Below, in pieces: positions 33,201-48,200 of a stretch of DNA of 60,000 bases. Made by a program: the position numbers and the translations under genes. The first letter of the stretch is position 1. Every line of letters begins with the position of its first letter. The DNA lies in contig NC_064034.1 in assembly GCF_932526225.1 (NCBI RefSeq), positions 17,188,887 to 17,248,886 of the forward strand, in the 5' to 3' direction. Origin of the DNA: Nematostella vectensis (lineage: Eukaryota; Cnidaria; Anthozoa; Actiniaria; Edwardsiidae). Under the pieces are notes generated by a model. It did not search any database and had not been told where the DNA came from. It saw nothing but the letters and a program-made list of their open reading frames with translations.

Positions 33201-36200
33201 AGAAAAGAAAAATTGATTGGCAGAATGCGAAAACGAAACCATACCACTTAGTATTTTTCATAAACAGTGTAGTTGCACTATGGATTTGCACGATGGTTAC
33301 TTGGCCCTAAGGCTAGTCAGTAATTAGATCCTGCAACTGAAATTTTAGTATAGGGGTGAAACAACCACGCGATACGCAGAAATTTGTTGCATTTCATAAG
33401 AACTTTGGCCCAAGAGAACATTGTAAATTTATAATGGAGACTTGTAGAACCTGAAACGAAAGAGAGAGTTGTTAGTAGAATCCGGAAAAAAGCCTCAGCA
33501 CCCAGAGCATATTTCACATCAACAGCCTGCCGTTGTGTAAAATATTTTCTGTGAACCGGGCTTGTAGGTTGAGGTTTTATCCTGAAAGGTAAGGCGTTAG
33601 TAATAGGTTCGTAGGGTGAGGTTTTATCCTGAAAAGTAAAATAGTTAGAAATAGAATCCTGCAACAAAATGAATATCAGTGGGGGAAATAACCAAACTGC
33701 ACCACAAATTTTGTTTTATTTCGATACTTTTTCCAATTACAAGTAGATGTACAATGCAGTTTTACAGGTAAACAATAAAAAAGATGAAATCACCCTGCAA
33801 CTCTTAAATGCGTAACTAGTAGAGGGGGTGAAATAACCAGACTGTACCACATATTTCCTTTTTTATTATTCATTTTACAATTTACAAGCATCTTTACAAT
33901 AAATCGCCCTGTAACATGAAACCGTTAGTAAAAACCACTCCTAATGTGTGCGTTTGTATGCAAACTTAAAATGCAAGACGAAATAAAAACGTTTTCGTAC
34001 GTTTATTTAATCGTAAAAAGACCGACGAAGGCAAACAGCGAAAAATATTTCGAGCAAAAATAAAAATACGACAAAACGAAAAAAAAGGCTCCGACGTCAG
34101 TGCAAACGAAGATATAGTTTTAGTTATATATCTTCGTATTAATATCTAAAGTACATAATAATTGCCAAACATTAATCCTAGAAGCCTGCCACACCTAGAA
34201 AATACCTATATTGTGTTCAGTGTAGTGCATTTACCTGAAAAGGAGCAAGCCGCTTCTCTTGTCACGACCGATCTGCAGGAAACGCCTACTCGCCCTAGAT
34301 TCCTTGAGGAATGGTCGAGCGAGGAAACGTTTCTTGCCACGGGGAAAAAACGATGAAAAATGTCGACAAAAAGTCGAGTAGGGTCGAAAGTCAAAAGCTA
34401 TCGAAGGCACAAAAATACGGAAGTCCATCCACTCTATAGCAAAGCATTAAGTTATACCATAGCGTTATGCCAATTAAACGGTTATGCCAACCCTGGAAAA
34501 AGCACCCAAAGCTAAGCATCGGAGTCCATTTTAGAGAAACATGAGCCAAACTAAACCTAATGAACAATTTTGGGAGCTTTTTTTTTTTCCTAGATGCTAA
34601 TTGACCACACCCAGCCATTAACAGGTAGCGCTCCTGCTCAGGCGACTTACCTTCTCCCAAAACCTAGCTATACCCAAGTGAGACATCAAACAACACTTAA
34701 GAGAGGGGGCCTACAAGGGGTGCTATTGTGGGGAGGGGTGGGAAGGGGGAGGGGAGGGGAGGGAAGGAGTGGAGTTAAGCTGGGGGGAAGGTGTGGCTAA
34801 CGTACCTCCAGACGAGTGAATCCTCCATCGTAGCGCCAGTAATGTTTCTAGGCTAACAAAATCTTAATGTTTGCAAAAATTAAGTGACAGGCTTCATCTA
34901 GAATCTTCCCATTCCCTTCACCCATCCCACAGGCAGAGATTTCAACTCTCTCTGGCCTCCTAAAGCCTGAGTTTTGGACAATAAACAGCTCTATCTTGGA
35001 TTAAACCAAATGATTATATCTATGTACAGGAATATAGTTATCATCATTTTAATTATATCTTCGTGAATTTATGTGATATGATCATAACTATTATGATCAT
35101 TATCGCCATACAGTTTCTTGATTTTTAGTATCTCATAATACTAATTGTCTATCTATATGATTTATAATCATACAGTTTTGGCTTTACAGTCTTAAATTAT
35201 GTTATATAGCTCTCTAACTATATAGCAATGATATAATTAGAGAAATGACACTATAACTACACATTTTCCTATTCCCCTTTTATCAGCATTCCATTCGAGT
35301 AAGAATGCATACATCCCTCTGCCTAACACTATCTACAGTAGAAATAAAATCAGAGTTTATCATAACAGCCTTAGCTAGCATGATTTGAAAAAAAGAAAGC
35401 GCGGAACTTTCCGGTAATTGCATACCCTGCTGAAAAAAATAATTGAAAGTCAATTTAGAATCAATCGTTTTAGGGACTTGTTAAGGCTGTTCTCTGAAGG
35501 AAAACTCACAGTTGACTTGTTAATGGTCTTGCAGCTTGTTTCGTGTGGATGCAAATAAATGTAGTCCATGACTACATTTTCACATTCATTTCATCCTTCA
35601 GTCCTCTAGTCCATCTCTTCTTCTTCATGTTATGCATCCAGATATGTACCCCCTAGAAAATAAAATATGATCAAAAAAGGATCATGTATGGAAGAGGGCT
35701 AGACTTTTTTAAGCATTTTGTGTTTTCATATTTTGAGACTTTTAAATAAAGTTCAGATTTCCGGAGTCTGAAAAAGTTACACTTTTTTTGCAGTGGACCA
35801 TGTCCAAAGATAAATATTATAAAAATCCTACTTATGTTTTCAAATATTTTAATACAGCTGAAGCTTTGTCATCCCTCTCGAAGCGGTTATTGTTTGTCTT
35901 TGTATTGTTTGGCGAGGGGTCTATGAAAAGAAGGGGGCGTTTCAAGACTACTTTATGATCTTCTAAAAAATGAGACTGCCTCTTAACTACAGTCGAAGGG
36001 TCTATTTTACGTTCAAACAGTCCCAAGCGTTGATAACCATTCCATTAAAATCCATCGACTGCAAAAAGTAAAAAATTTCTACGCTAAATTAACTAAACAT
36101 TCTCATATATATTTGTGAATAATAGATAAAGGCGTAGCTTGCGCTAAATAGCGCAAGTTTAGTAAATGTGCTAAACTTAAAGACTATATTTAATTTACCT

Positions 36201-39200
36201 CCTTCGTGTTTTAAATTGTTTCACTTGAAACGGCTCTTGTTTTACTTGTTTCGACTGTCGAGATAAAAGGAAATTGATTTAAAAACCTGTATAAAATAAA
36301 CAATACTAAAAACTTTGAAAGATGCCAGTATCTAATAAATAAACGGCAGTTTAACAAGAAAATGCTTTGGAGGGTACTTTTAAAATTCAAATCTACACTT
36401 GTAGGTTCATATATCATAGTATTGTAGTATATAATATTATAGCTTTCTTACCTTAGTGGAAAAATTTCTTACTTCAGTAGCACTGAAGTCCAACCCTAAA
36501 AGCTTCGCTTCTTAACTAAAAAATATAACCAAAGTTTAAGGTTCAACCAATTTGGAATTCACAGCTAAAATTTCGTATCTGCTTACCTTTGAGCAAAACC
36601 TCAGGCATTCTGTATATTGTAGTTTAATGGCTTGTTCTTTTTTTTACTACAAATCTATTGGTTTGGAAGCCTTTTTAGCTGAAAAAAGGCAACTTCAACA
36701 CACAAATGTTGCCAGCACTTTGTGTAGTCAAAAATGCAGACAAACGCGCAAGGTTAGAAAGAGGCGCCAAAATCGCCAAATACCCGTGCAGCGTTTTTTA
36801 AGCCAATCAGAAGCTAACTCGCACTGTAAACACCAGATTCCAACATGCATTCCAACTTATGCCAATAGTCCAATCATAAAGCAACTCATCAACTTGCTAA
36901 AAGCATAGCCTGCCCACGTCGATTTTCGGCGCGATAACTGGGACTGGCGTATTGGGAAGGCTTTTTAACATAGATGGGGGAGGGGGATCCAATGTTCCTT
37001 CGAAGTTCAGAGAGCTCGTATGCTATTTATTTTTTTCATTTTTCTCTTGCTTGTCGTAAATACTTGCTATTTTGACCATTTGGTGTCCTTGCTATTTTTT
37101 ACATTTGAAAATTATCATGTTGTATCATCGCTTATTTTCTAAGAGAGTCCTGGTTCCTCTCCAGCAAGATCCTCATGGACAGTGGCACTGTGGTTTTAAG
37201 AGCCTAAGGCTAAATATTGTATAGATTACATAATAGATGAAAAAATGAAAATAAAAATAAAACCAAGCGCGTGTCTAGAGAGGGGAAGTGGCCAATAGGT
37301 CCGCACCCCACCCTTCTCATGTGAGGAGATGAATTCGAGTCCGATGGGTCTCTTGGCTGTGAGTTAGACGGTTAATTTTGTGTGCATTTGGAATGAAAAG
37401 TTTCTAGTAACCTTGTATCACCCCTTAATGTAACAACTGCCGCTTAATGTAATACTAACGCTTAATGTAACAAAAATCGCCGCTTAATGTAACACTAACG
37501 CTTAATGTAAGAACAAATCAACGCTTAATGTAATTAAACAGTTAACGCTTAATGTAAGAAAAATTCAACGCTTAATGTAATAAAGGGCTTAACGCTTAAT
37601 GTAAAAACACTCGACGCTAAATGTAATAACCATAAATTTAACTAAGAACGAAAATACTTATATCTCATGATTGAAACATCGTCGGGCAACCACACTTGGA
37701 GAATGTCATGTAGGTATAAGGAGGGGGTGCATAAATAGTCATGTGAGATGTGACGTCATCGATGACGTCATTAAAACAAATTCTCCAAGTGTGGTTGCCC
37801 GACGATGTTTCTATCCAAAGATATGAGTATTTTCGTTTTAATAACGTCATCGATGACGTCACACCTCACATAACTATTTATGCACCCCCCTTGACACCTA
37901 CATAACATTCTCCAAGTGTGGTTGCCCGACGATGTTTCTATCCCAAGAAATGAGTATTTTCGTTTTTATAACATCATTGATGATGTCACACCTCACATGA
38001 CTATTTATGCACCCCCCTTGACACCTACATGACATTTTCTTAGTGTGGTTACATTAAGCGGTGATACAAACCTGAGTATCAGGCCCTCGTATGTTTCTAT
38101 CGCGCCGGCGAGAAAATCTCCTCATTTTCTTCGGAAAAAATAAGAATTCCGCCTGATACTCAGGTTAAGTTTCTACTAGATGAATCTGAACTATTACCAG
38201 ATATAAGGATGTCGATTCAAATTTGATTGATCGGTAGTCAGTGAATCACTATTCTGGACCCCACCCTGTCTTTTTCTTTTGACACGCCCCTGAAAAAATC
38301 GACTAAAGTCGAAGGAGAAGGAGCTGGCCAAAGTGATATTAGCAGTCTGATCACTCCCATAATGCACCCACCGTGTCACATGTTATTCACGGGCTGTCAA
38401 AATAATAATTTCTGTTTCTACAATTACATTCCATCGACAGAAATGCATTATCCTTCGTGGATCGGCACACGTTAAATAGCGTTCCCGTCGCGCGAATGTA
38501 ACCACAGCCTGTCATTGTAAAAATGAGCTAAATCGATCTATATTGTCTGTTCTTGGTAGCATAACCAAAAAGGTTTGAACATGCTAACAATTCTCTTACA
38601 TGAAAAAATGCTTGGCAGCACAGTGCGCTTCATATAGCAGTCTGGATAAGAGATAATTATTTGTGAATCAGATTTATTTGGCTTTTATCTTTTTCTCCTC
38701 CGTGCAGAATTTTGTTTCCTAGTTTTAAGGACTAAAGATTTAAACAACACATGCCACAAAAGTGTCCGTTTTAAAAGAGTTCCATCTTAATTCTGTTTTA
38801 CTCTATTTTATCTAGTGCCAACTGTCTCGCCTAATGGTGTCATAGCAAAAGTCCTAAACTCCACAGCAATTGAACTCTCATGGAATCGGATCCAGGCGGA
38901 TCAAATGAACGGGAAGCACCTTGGATACGAAGTTTACTATAAGCAATGCCACTCGTCAACGCCTTTGATACAGTACATTCCTCACGTCGATGACGACCTG
39001 CGCCTGTCAGCAAACGTCAGCGGTCTTCGCCCATACACATGTTATAGTATTGGGGTCGCTGGAAGGACACGGTCAGGGACTGGGCCTACTAGTGGGCCTT
39101 TTCGAGCTACAACTGAGCTTTCAGGTGAGATAAATATCGCTATTGTGTCGAACCTTTCAAGAATGCCGTTTAAGCTCTATTATGCCCCCTTTAACCCCAA

Positions 39201-42200
39201 TTTTAAAACAATAATTTTCGAATAAGCCCCGTCTCTATTAAGCCCCTCCCATCTCCTGAAAAAGTATGAAAAATACAACGTTACACGTCTCTAAGTGTAC
39301 AAGTGATTCTTGTTTAGTTAAAATGGGAAATGGACATCAAATTCCACTGTGTAGAGCCAGGCATACTATACGTATCTTATAGAAATAAGTACTACGTATA
39401 TACAATTTTGGTATGTGCCAAAAATACGCAAAAACCAGCTCCCTATCTCTATTAACGCCCCTCCCCCTATTTTTTAAAAGCCCCCGGGGCTTAATAATGC
39501 TTTAACAAGATTTCTTTATAAGAATTGTAAACTTGAAGATTTCCGCGCGCGTTGATTTACGTGAGCCGTCACTTTCTCACTTTTTCGCGAGCACTTATTT
39601 TTAATATTTGCCATAGTATTTTTTTTTATTTTCAGAGAAAATAAAATGTTCCTATACTATAGCAGTGGTCACAGTGGTACCTCTATGTTTAACTGTCACA
39701 TTTGGTATCGTGCTTAAAGAATGTCGATCAACCACTTCTTTGTTAATGTTTATCATTGAAAATAGAAAGGAAACTTTAAAATAACAATCTACGAATGATT
39801 GAAAATGTATTGGTTACTCGCTTGAATGAGCCGGTGGAAATGGGTGCTTGTGTGACTCGCCATTGAGCGGGAGCATAAATGGCTGCATGACTTAGTTATT
39901 TTAAGGCCATTTAACAGGAGGCAATTTTTCCTGCAGCATGAACAGCAATGATGACCAATAAAACATTTTACCGGTTTCAGAGTGATGATACACGATCGCA
40001 TTTTTTTTTGCAACTTGCAATGTGCCTCCATCTTCCGGGAGAAATGAAGCGCGTCGATCGGCTTATTTACTTAAATGCGTTTGCAGGTACCGTTGCAAAG
40101 TTTCGAAAAGTAGAAACCACTTGTACTTTTTGCAACAGGCTATATCGCGCGTTCTATAAGTATGTGAAAGCAGCACTCAAGGCCTTATAACTTGGACGTT
40201 AAAACTCTTTGCGTGAAGTCAGTAAACGCTAAGCTAATAGTCAATAGAATTAACTACATTATAAAACAGTCCTGATTTGCGTTTTTTGACATTATATGTT
40301 CTATAGGAACATTCAACTCAAAACAAAAATAGATTATGCGCGCAGGCTTTTCCAATCGCACCGGAACCCTGTGTCCAAATGAAATGTGACCACGATTGTA
40401 GGATTTGCTGTCCTATAAAACGGAAAAAAAAACCTTTCTCTCGCTGTAGTGCCCTGATCTCATCATCCTAATATAAAAAAACCTTTTCTCTCGTTGTAGT
40501 AGAGTTATTTTCATTAGTCGTGAACTACACTTAAGCGCATTACACTATTGTGATCTGATTTTATTGTTCTACTCTGGTCTCACTTAAATATATAGCACCC
40601 TTTCTCTCGCTGTAGTACCCTAATATCACTGTAATATATACCACCCTTTCTCTCGCTGTAGTACCCTAATATCACTGTAATATATACCACCCTTTCTCTC
40701 GCTCTAGTACCCTAATATCACTGTAATATATACCACCCTTTCTATCGCTGTAGTACCCTAATATCACTGTAATATATACCACCCTTTCTATCGCTGTAGT
40801 ACCCTAATATCACTGTAATATATACCGCCCTTTCTCTCGCTGTAGTACCCTAATATCACTGTAATATATACCACCCTTTCTCTCGCTCTAGTACCCTAAT
40901 ATCACTGTAATATATACCACCCTTTCTCTCGCTGTAGTACCCTAATATCACTGTAATATATACCGCCCTTTCTCTCGCTGTAGTACCCTAATATCACTGT
41001 AATATATACCACCCTTTCTCTCGCTGTATTACCCTAATATCACTGTAATATATACCACCCTTTCTCTCGCTCTAGTACCCTAATATCACTGTAATATATA
41101 CCACCCTTTCTATCGCTGTAGTACCCTAATATCACTGTAATATATACCACCCTTTCTCTCGCTGTAGTACCCTAATATCACTGTAATATATACCACCCTT
41201 TCTCTCGCTGTAGTACCCTAATATCACTGTAATATATACCACCCTTTCTCTCGCTGTAGTACCCTAATATCACTGTAATATATACCGCCCTTTCTCTCGC
41301 TGTAGTACCCTAATATCACTGTAATATATACCACCCTTTCTCTCGCTGTAGTACCCTAATATCACTGTAATATATACCGCCCTTTCTCTCGCTGTAGTAC
41401 CCTAATATCACTGTAATATATACCACCCTTTCTCTCGCTGTAGTACCCTAATATCACTGTAATATATACCACCCTTTCTCTCGCTCTAGTACCCAAATAT
41501 CACTGTAATATATACCACCCTTTCTCTCGCTGTAGTACCCTAATATCACTGTAATATATACCGCCCTTTCTCTCGCTGTAGTACCCTAATATCACTGTAA
41601 TATATACCACCCTTTCTCTCGCTCTAGTACCCTAATATCACTGTAATATATACCGCCCTTTCTCTCGCTCTAGTACCCTAATATCACTGTAATATATACC
41701 ACCCTTTCTCTCGCTGTAGTACCCTAATATCACTGTAATATATACCAGCCTTTCTCTCGCTCTAGTACCCTAATATCACTGTAATATATACCGCCCTTTC
41801 TCTCGCTGTAGTACCCTAATATCACTGTAATATATACCACCCTTTCTCTCGCTGTAGTACCCTAATATCACTGTTATATATACCACCCTTTCTCTCGCTC
41901 TAGTACCCTAATATCACTGTTATATATACCACCCTTTCTCTCGCTCTAGTACCCTAATATCACTGTAATATATACCACCCTTTCTCTCGCTGTAGTACCC
42001 TAATATCACTGTAATATATACCACCCTTTCTCTCGCTCTAGTACCCTAATATCACTGTAATATATACCGCCCTTTCTCTCGCTGTAGTACCCTAATATCA
42101 CTGTAATATATACCACCCTTTCTCTCGCTGTAGTACCCTAATATCACTGTAATATATACCACCCTTTCTCTCGCTGTAGTACCCTAATATCACTGTTATA

Positions 42201-45200
42201 TATACCACCCTTTCTCTCGCTCTAGTACCCTAATATCACTGTAATATATACCACCCTTTCTCTCGCTGTAGTACCCTAATATCACTGTAATATATACCAC
42301 CCTTTCTCTCGCTCTAGTACCCTAATATCACTGTAACATATACCACCCTTTCTCTCGCTGTAGTACCCTAATATCACTGTAATATATACCGCCCTTTCTC
42401 TCGCTGTAGTACCCTAATATCACTGTAATATATACCACCCTTTCTCTCGCTGTAGTACCCTAATATCACTGTAATATATACCGCCCTTTCTCTCGCTGTA
42501 GTACCCTAATATCACTGTAATATATACCACCCTTTCTCTCGCTGTAGTACACTAATATCACTGTAATATATACCACCCTTTCTCTCGCTGTAGTACCCTA
42601 ATATCACTGTAATATATACCACCCTTTCTCTCGCAGTACCCTAATATCGCTGTAATATATACCGCCCTTTCTCTCGCTCTAGTACCCTAATATCACTGTA
42701 ATATATACCACCCTTTCTCTCGCTGTAGTACCCTAATATCACTGTAATATATACCAACCTTTCTCTCGCTGTAGTACCCTAATATCACTGTAATATATAC
42801 CGCCCTTTCTCTCGCTGTAGTACCCTAATATCACTGTAATACCACCCTTTCTCTCGCTGTAGTACCCTAATATCACTGTAATATATACCACCCTTTCTCT
42901 CGCTGTAGTACCCTAATATCACTGTAATATATACCACCCTTTCTATCGCTGTAGTACCCTAATATCACTGTAATACCACCCTTTCTATCGCTGTAGTACC
43001 CTAATATCACTGTAATATATACCACCCTTTCTCTCGCTGTAGTACCCTAATATCACTGTAATATATACCGCCCTTTCTCTCGCTGTAGTACCCTAATATC
43101 ACTGTAATATATACCACCCTTTCTCTCGCTGTAGTACACTAATATCACTGTAATATATACCACCCTTTCTCTCGCTGTAGTACCCTAATATCACTGTAAT
43201 ATATACCACCCTTTCTCTCGCTCTAGTACCCTAATATCACTGTAATATATACCACCCTTTCTCTCGCTGTAGTACCCTAATATCACTGTAATATATACCA
43301 CCCTTTCTCTCGCTGTAGTACCCTAATATCACTGTAATATATACCACCCTTTCTCTCGCTGTAGTACCCTAATATCACTGTTATATATACCACCCTTTCT
43401 CTCGCTCTAGTACCCTAATATCACTGTAATATATACCACCCTTTCTCTCGCTGTAGTACCCTAATATCACTGTAATATATACCACCCTTTCTCTCGCTCT
43501 AGTACCCTAATATCACTGTAACATATACCACCCTTTCTCTCGCTGTAGTACCCTAATATCACTGTAATATATACCGCCCTTTCTCTCGCTGTAGTACCCT
43601 AATATCACTGTAATATATACCACCCTTTTTCTCGCTGTAGTACCCTAATATCACTGTAATATATACCGCCCTTTCTCTCGCTGTAGTACCCTAATATCAC
43701 TGTAATATATACCACCCTTTCTCTCGCTGTAGTACACTAATATCACTGTAATATATACCACCCTTTCTCTCGCTGTAGTACCCTAATATCACTGTAATAT
43801 ATACCACCCTTTCTCTCGCAGTACCCTAATATCACTGTAATATATACCGCCCTTTCTCTCGCTCTAGTACCCTAATATCACTGTAATATATACCACCCTT
43901 TCTCTCGCTGTAGTACCCTAATATCACTGTAATATATACCAACCTTTCTCTCGCTGTAGTACCCTAATATCACTGTAATATATACCGCCCTTTCTCTCGC
44001 TGTAGTACCCTAATATCACTGTAATACCACCCTTTCTCTCGCTGTAGTACCCTAATATCACTGTAATATATACCACCCTTTCTCTCGCTGTAGTACCCTA
44101 ATATCACTGTAATATATACCACCCTTTCTATCGCTGTAGTACCCTAATATCACTGTAATACCACCCTTTCTATCGCTGTAGTACCCTAATATCACTGTAA
44201 TATATACCACCCTTTCTCTCGCTGTAGTACCCTAATATCACTGTAATATATACCGCCCTTTCTCTCGCTGTAGTACCCTAATATCACTGTAATATATACC
44301 ACCCTTTCTCTCGCTGTAGTACACTAATATCACTGTAATATATACCACCCTTTCTCTCGCTGTAGTACCCTAATATCACTGTAATATATACCACCCTTTC
44401 TCTCGCAGTACCCTAATATCACTGTAATATATACCACCCTTTCTCTCGCTGTAGTACCCTAATATCACTGTAATATATACCACCCTTTCTCTCGCTGTAG
44501 TACCCTAATATCACTGTAATATATACCGCCCTTTCTCTCGCTGTAGTACCCTAATATCACTGTAATATATACCACCCTTTCTCTCGCTGTAGTACCCTAA
44601 TATCACTGTCATATATACCACCCTTTCTCTCGCTGTAGTACCCTAATATCACTGTAATATATACCACCCTTTCTATCGCTGTAGTACCCTAATATCACTG
44701 TCATATATACCACCCTTTCTCTCGCTGTAGTACCCTAATATCACTGTAATATATACCGCCCTTTCTCTCGCTGTAGTACACTAATATCACTGTAATATAT
44801 ACCGCCCTTTCTCTCGCTGTAGTACCCTAATATCACTGTAATATATACCACCCTTTCTCTCGCTGTAGTACCCTAATATCACTGTAATATATACCGCCCT
44901 TTCTCTCGCTGTAGTACCCTAATATCACTGTAATATATACCACCCTTTCTCTCGCTGTAGTACACTAATATCACTGTAATATATACCACCCTTTCTCTCG
45001 CTGTAGTACCCTAATATCACTGTAATATATACCACCCTTTCTATCGCTGTAGTACCCTAATATCACTGTAATATATACCACCCTTTCTCTCGCTGTAGTA
45101 CCCTAACATCACTGTAATATATACCACCCTTTCTCTCGCTGTAGTACCCTAATATCACTGTAATATATACCGCCCTTTCTCTCGCTGTAGTACCCTAATA

Positions 45201-48200
45201 TCACTGTAATATATACCACCCTTTCTCTCGCTGTAGTACCCTAATATCACTGTCATATATACCACCCTTTCTCTCGCTGTAGTACCCTAATATCACTGTA
45301 ATATATACCACCCTTTCTATCGCTGTAGTACCCTAATATCACTGTCATATATACCACCCTTTCTCTCGCTGTAGTACCCTAATATCACTGTAATATATAC
45401 CGCCCTTTCTCTCGCTGTAGTACCCTAATATCACTGTAATATATACCGCCCTTTCTCTCGCTGTAGTACCCCAATATCACTGTCATATATACCACCCTTT
45501 CTCTCGCTGTAGTACCCTAATATCACTGTAATATATACCGCCCTTTCTCTCGCTGTAGTACCCTAATATCCCTGTAATATATACCACCCTTTCTCTCGCT
45601 GTAGTACCCTAATATCACTGTAATACCACCCTTTCTATCGCTGTAGTACCCTAATATCACTGTAATATATACCACCCTTTCTCTCGCTTTAGTACCCTAA
45701 TATCACTGTAATATATACCGCCCTTTCTCTCGCTCTAGTACCCTAATATCACTCTAATATATACCACCCTTTCTCTCGCTCTAGTACCCTAATATCACTC
45801 TAATATATACCACCCTTTCTCTCGCTGTAGTACCCTAATATCACTGTAATATATAACACCCTTTCTCTCGCTGTAGTACCCTAATATCACTGTAATATAT
45901 AACACCCTTTCTCTCGCTGTAGTACCCTAATATCACTGTAATATATACCACCCTTTCTCTCGCTGTAGTACCCTAATATCACTGTAATATATACCACCCT
46001 TTCTCTCGCTCTAGTACCCTAATATCACTGTAATATATACCGCCCTTTCTCTCGCAGTACCCGGAGTCTACCCACCGTCCTTGTCTGTGTATAACACAAG
46101 CTCCACTTCCCTGATAGCTCACTGGGCAGCAGTACCGCTGGCTCAGCATCATGGTCCAGGGGTACACTACAAGATCATGTGGCGGCATATGATGACTAAC
46201 ATGACAGGTGTCATGGTAACCGGGGCAAACTGCCCTCTTCAGGCCAACATTACTAAGCTGTAGAAGTTTAGCGTGTACTGTGTTAGAGTGCAAATTGCAA
46301 ATACGCTCGGTGGGGGCCCTGTGTCGCCTTGTGCGATGGTCTCTACTGATGAGGATGGTGGGTGGTCTGATGACGTCAGAGGACTTCTTGCTTGCCTGCT
46401 GCCTGAATACTTATTTATACTCTCATTTATAATCGCTTGGATCATCTCGTTTTTTTTAATATTCACTATTTTAGGCGTGTACCCAGGATTGGCTAAGGAG
46501 GGGGAGGGAAGGGTTAGTGCGCGGTCATTGGAAAACCATAGTATTTGAATATTCCATAATAAGATATGACCCACTTTTCGGCTGCCAAGGGGGTGCGCGC
46601 GCACCCTGCGCACCCCCTGTGTACGCGCTTGATTGTCCAAATTAGTGCCCACGTCATCTTCACCATGATTTACATTAACAATATTCCACAATATATTTCA
46701 CTACTATGTTAAAACTTCGTTCAGAGGCGTAACCAGGGGATTCCTTCCTTTCATTCTTCGTTCGACTAATTTAGACTTCATACGATTTCTATCATCCCTC
46801 TGCCTGCCGTTTACCTATATCCTCCCCTAAGTCCCCAGTTCACCGCCAAACAACGTGACAGCGTGGCAGAGCCCAGACGTACCCGGTCGCATATTGATTA
46901 ATTGGGCAACTCCGTCACCATCAGACACAAATGGTCAGGTAACCAAGTACTTGGTCAAAGCTTATGCCTTCGTGGACCCGAGCAGAAAATGGCATCGTCA
47001 TGTGTACGAGCCTTTTTATCGACCAGTTCAGATGACTGGGCTCTGGAACTTTACCCTCTACTGTGTCCAAGTATCGGCTTTTACTCAAAAGGGAAAAGGA
47101 CCAAGCAGCGCATGCGTGAATATTACGACCGCTGAGGCTGGTAAGTTTGTGATATCAGCTTGCGCATCCCGGGGAAGGGAGAGGAGGAAGGTGTTACTCC
47201 GAGTTTTGGGGTTTAGGACGCTCGTCATATTTCAGCTGGAATTAGTTTTGGTGCTTTTTTGTGAGGTTTGTTTCTTCGGTCAAATTCGTGGAAGCGTTTT
47301 GCGACAAAATTTAACAGAATACCAAAGAGCTTTCTTTGTGATATTGTGTGTGCTTTATTTATTAAAACAATATTAGGATATTTCAGCATTTTGTAATATA
47401 TCATTATATTCATAGAATATCTCTTGCTGAATTCGATTTAATAGGAGGGATTGGATTCTACAGTGAGTAAGGTGGATTTGATTAGCTACTGAAATGTACA
47501 TCTACTCTTATTTCAATTGATTTTTTGAGGCAGTTAAAGATTTGTCACAGTTAGCTAACAAAAGTTGGCTCCAGAGACTTAAATGGTTTCATTAACAGGG
47601 TACACAATAAAGCCCCCCCCCCCCCAATTTAGGTTATCATTAGATACCGCGGCCCCTCCATAAAGCTAAACGTACAACAAATACTTTCTCGTCCTTTTAT
47701 GAAGATAAGGCTTTTCAAATCATCTTTTTAATGAAATATTGAGCATACTTTATCGTTATGAACTTGTAATAGAGGTTTTAGTATTCTTGACATTAAATTA
47801 ATTTTCCCTACTCTCTCTTTGCTCCTCCCCTACCTTTCTCTGTTCCTCCCCTACTCCTCTCTGCTCCTCCCCTCCACCTCTCTGCTCCTCTCCTACTCCT
47901 CTCTGCTCCTCCCCTACACCTCTCTGCCCCTCCCCTACCCCCCTCTGTTCCTCCCCTACACCTCTCTGTTTCTACCCTACACCTCTATGTTCTACCCCTA
48001 CTCCTCTCTGCTCCTCTACACCTGTCTGCTCCTCTCCTACCCGATATCCCTATACCCCTGCTCCTCCCTTACCCCTATACCCCTGTTCCTCCCCTAAAAC
48101 TCTCTACTCCTCCCCTACCCCTCTCTGCTCTTCCCCTACACCTCTCTACTTCTCCCCTACTCCTCTCTGCTTCTCCCCTACTCCTCTCTGTTCCTCCCCT

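Noticed and set aside
36552-36908. 118-codon plus-strand ORF
   Set aside because: No recognisable domain, no acceptor-donor phase match to FN3 exons, low-complexity hydrophobic start.
40590-46060. CRISPR array
   Set aside because: Units are head-to-tail with no unique spacers, and the context is animal introns.
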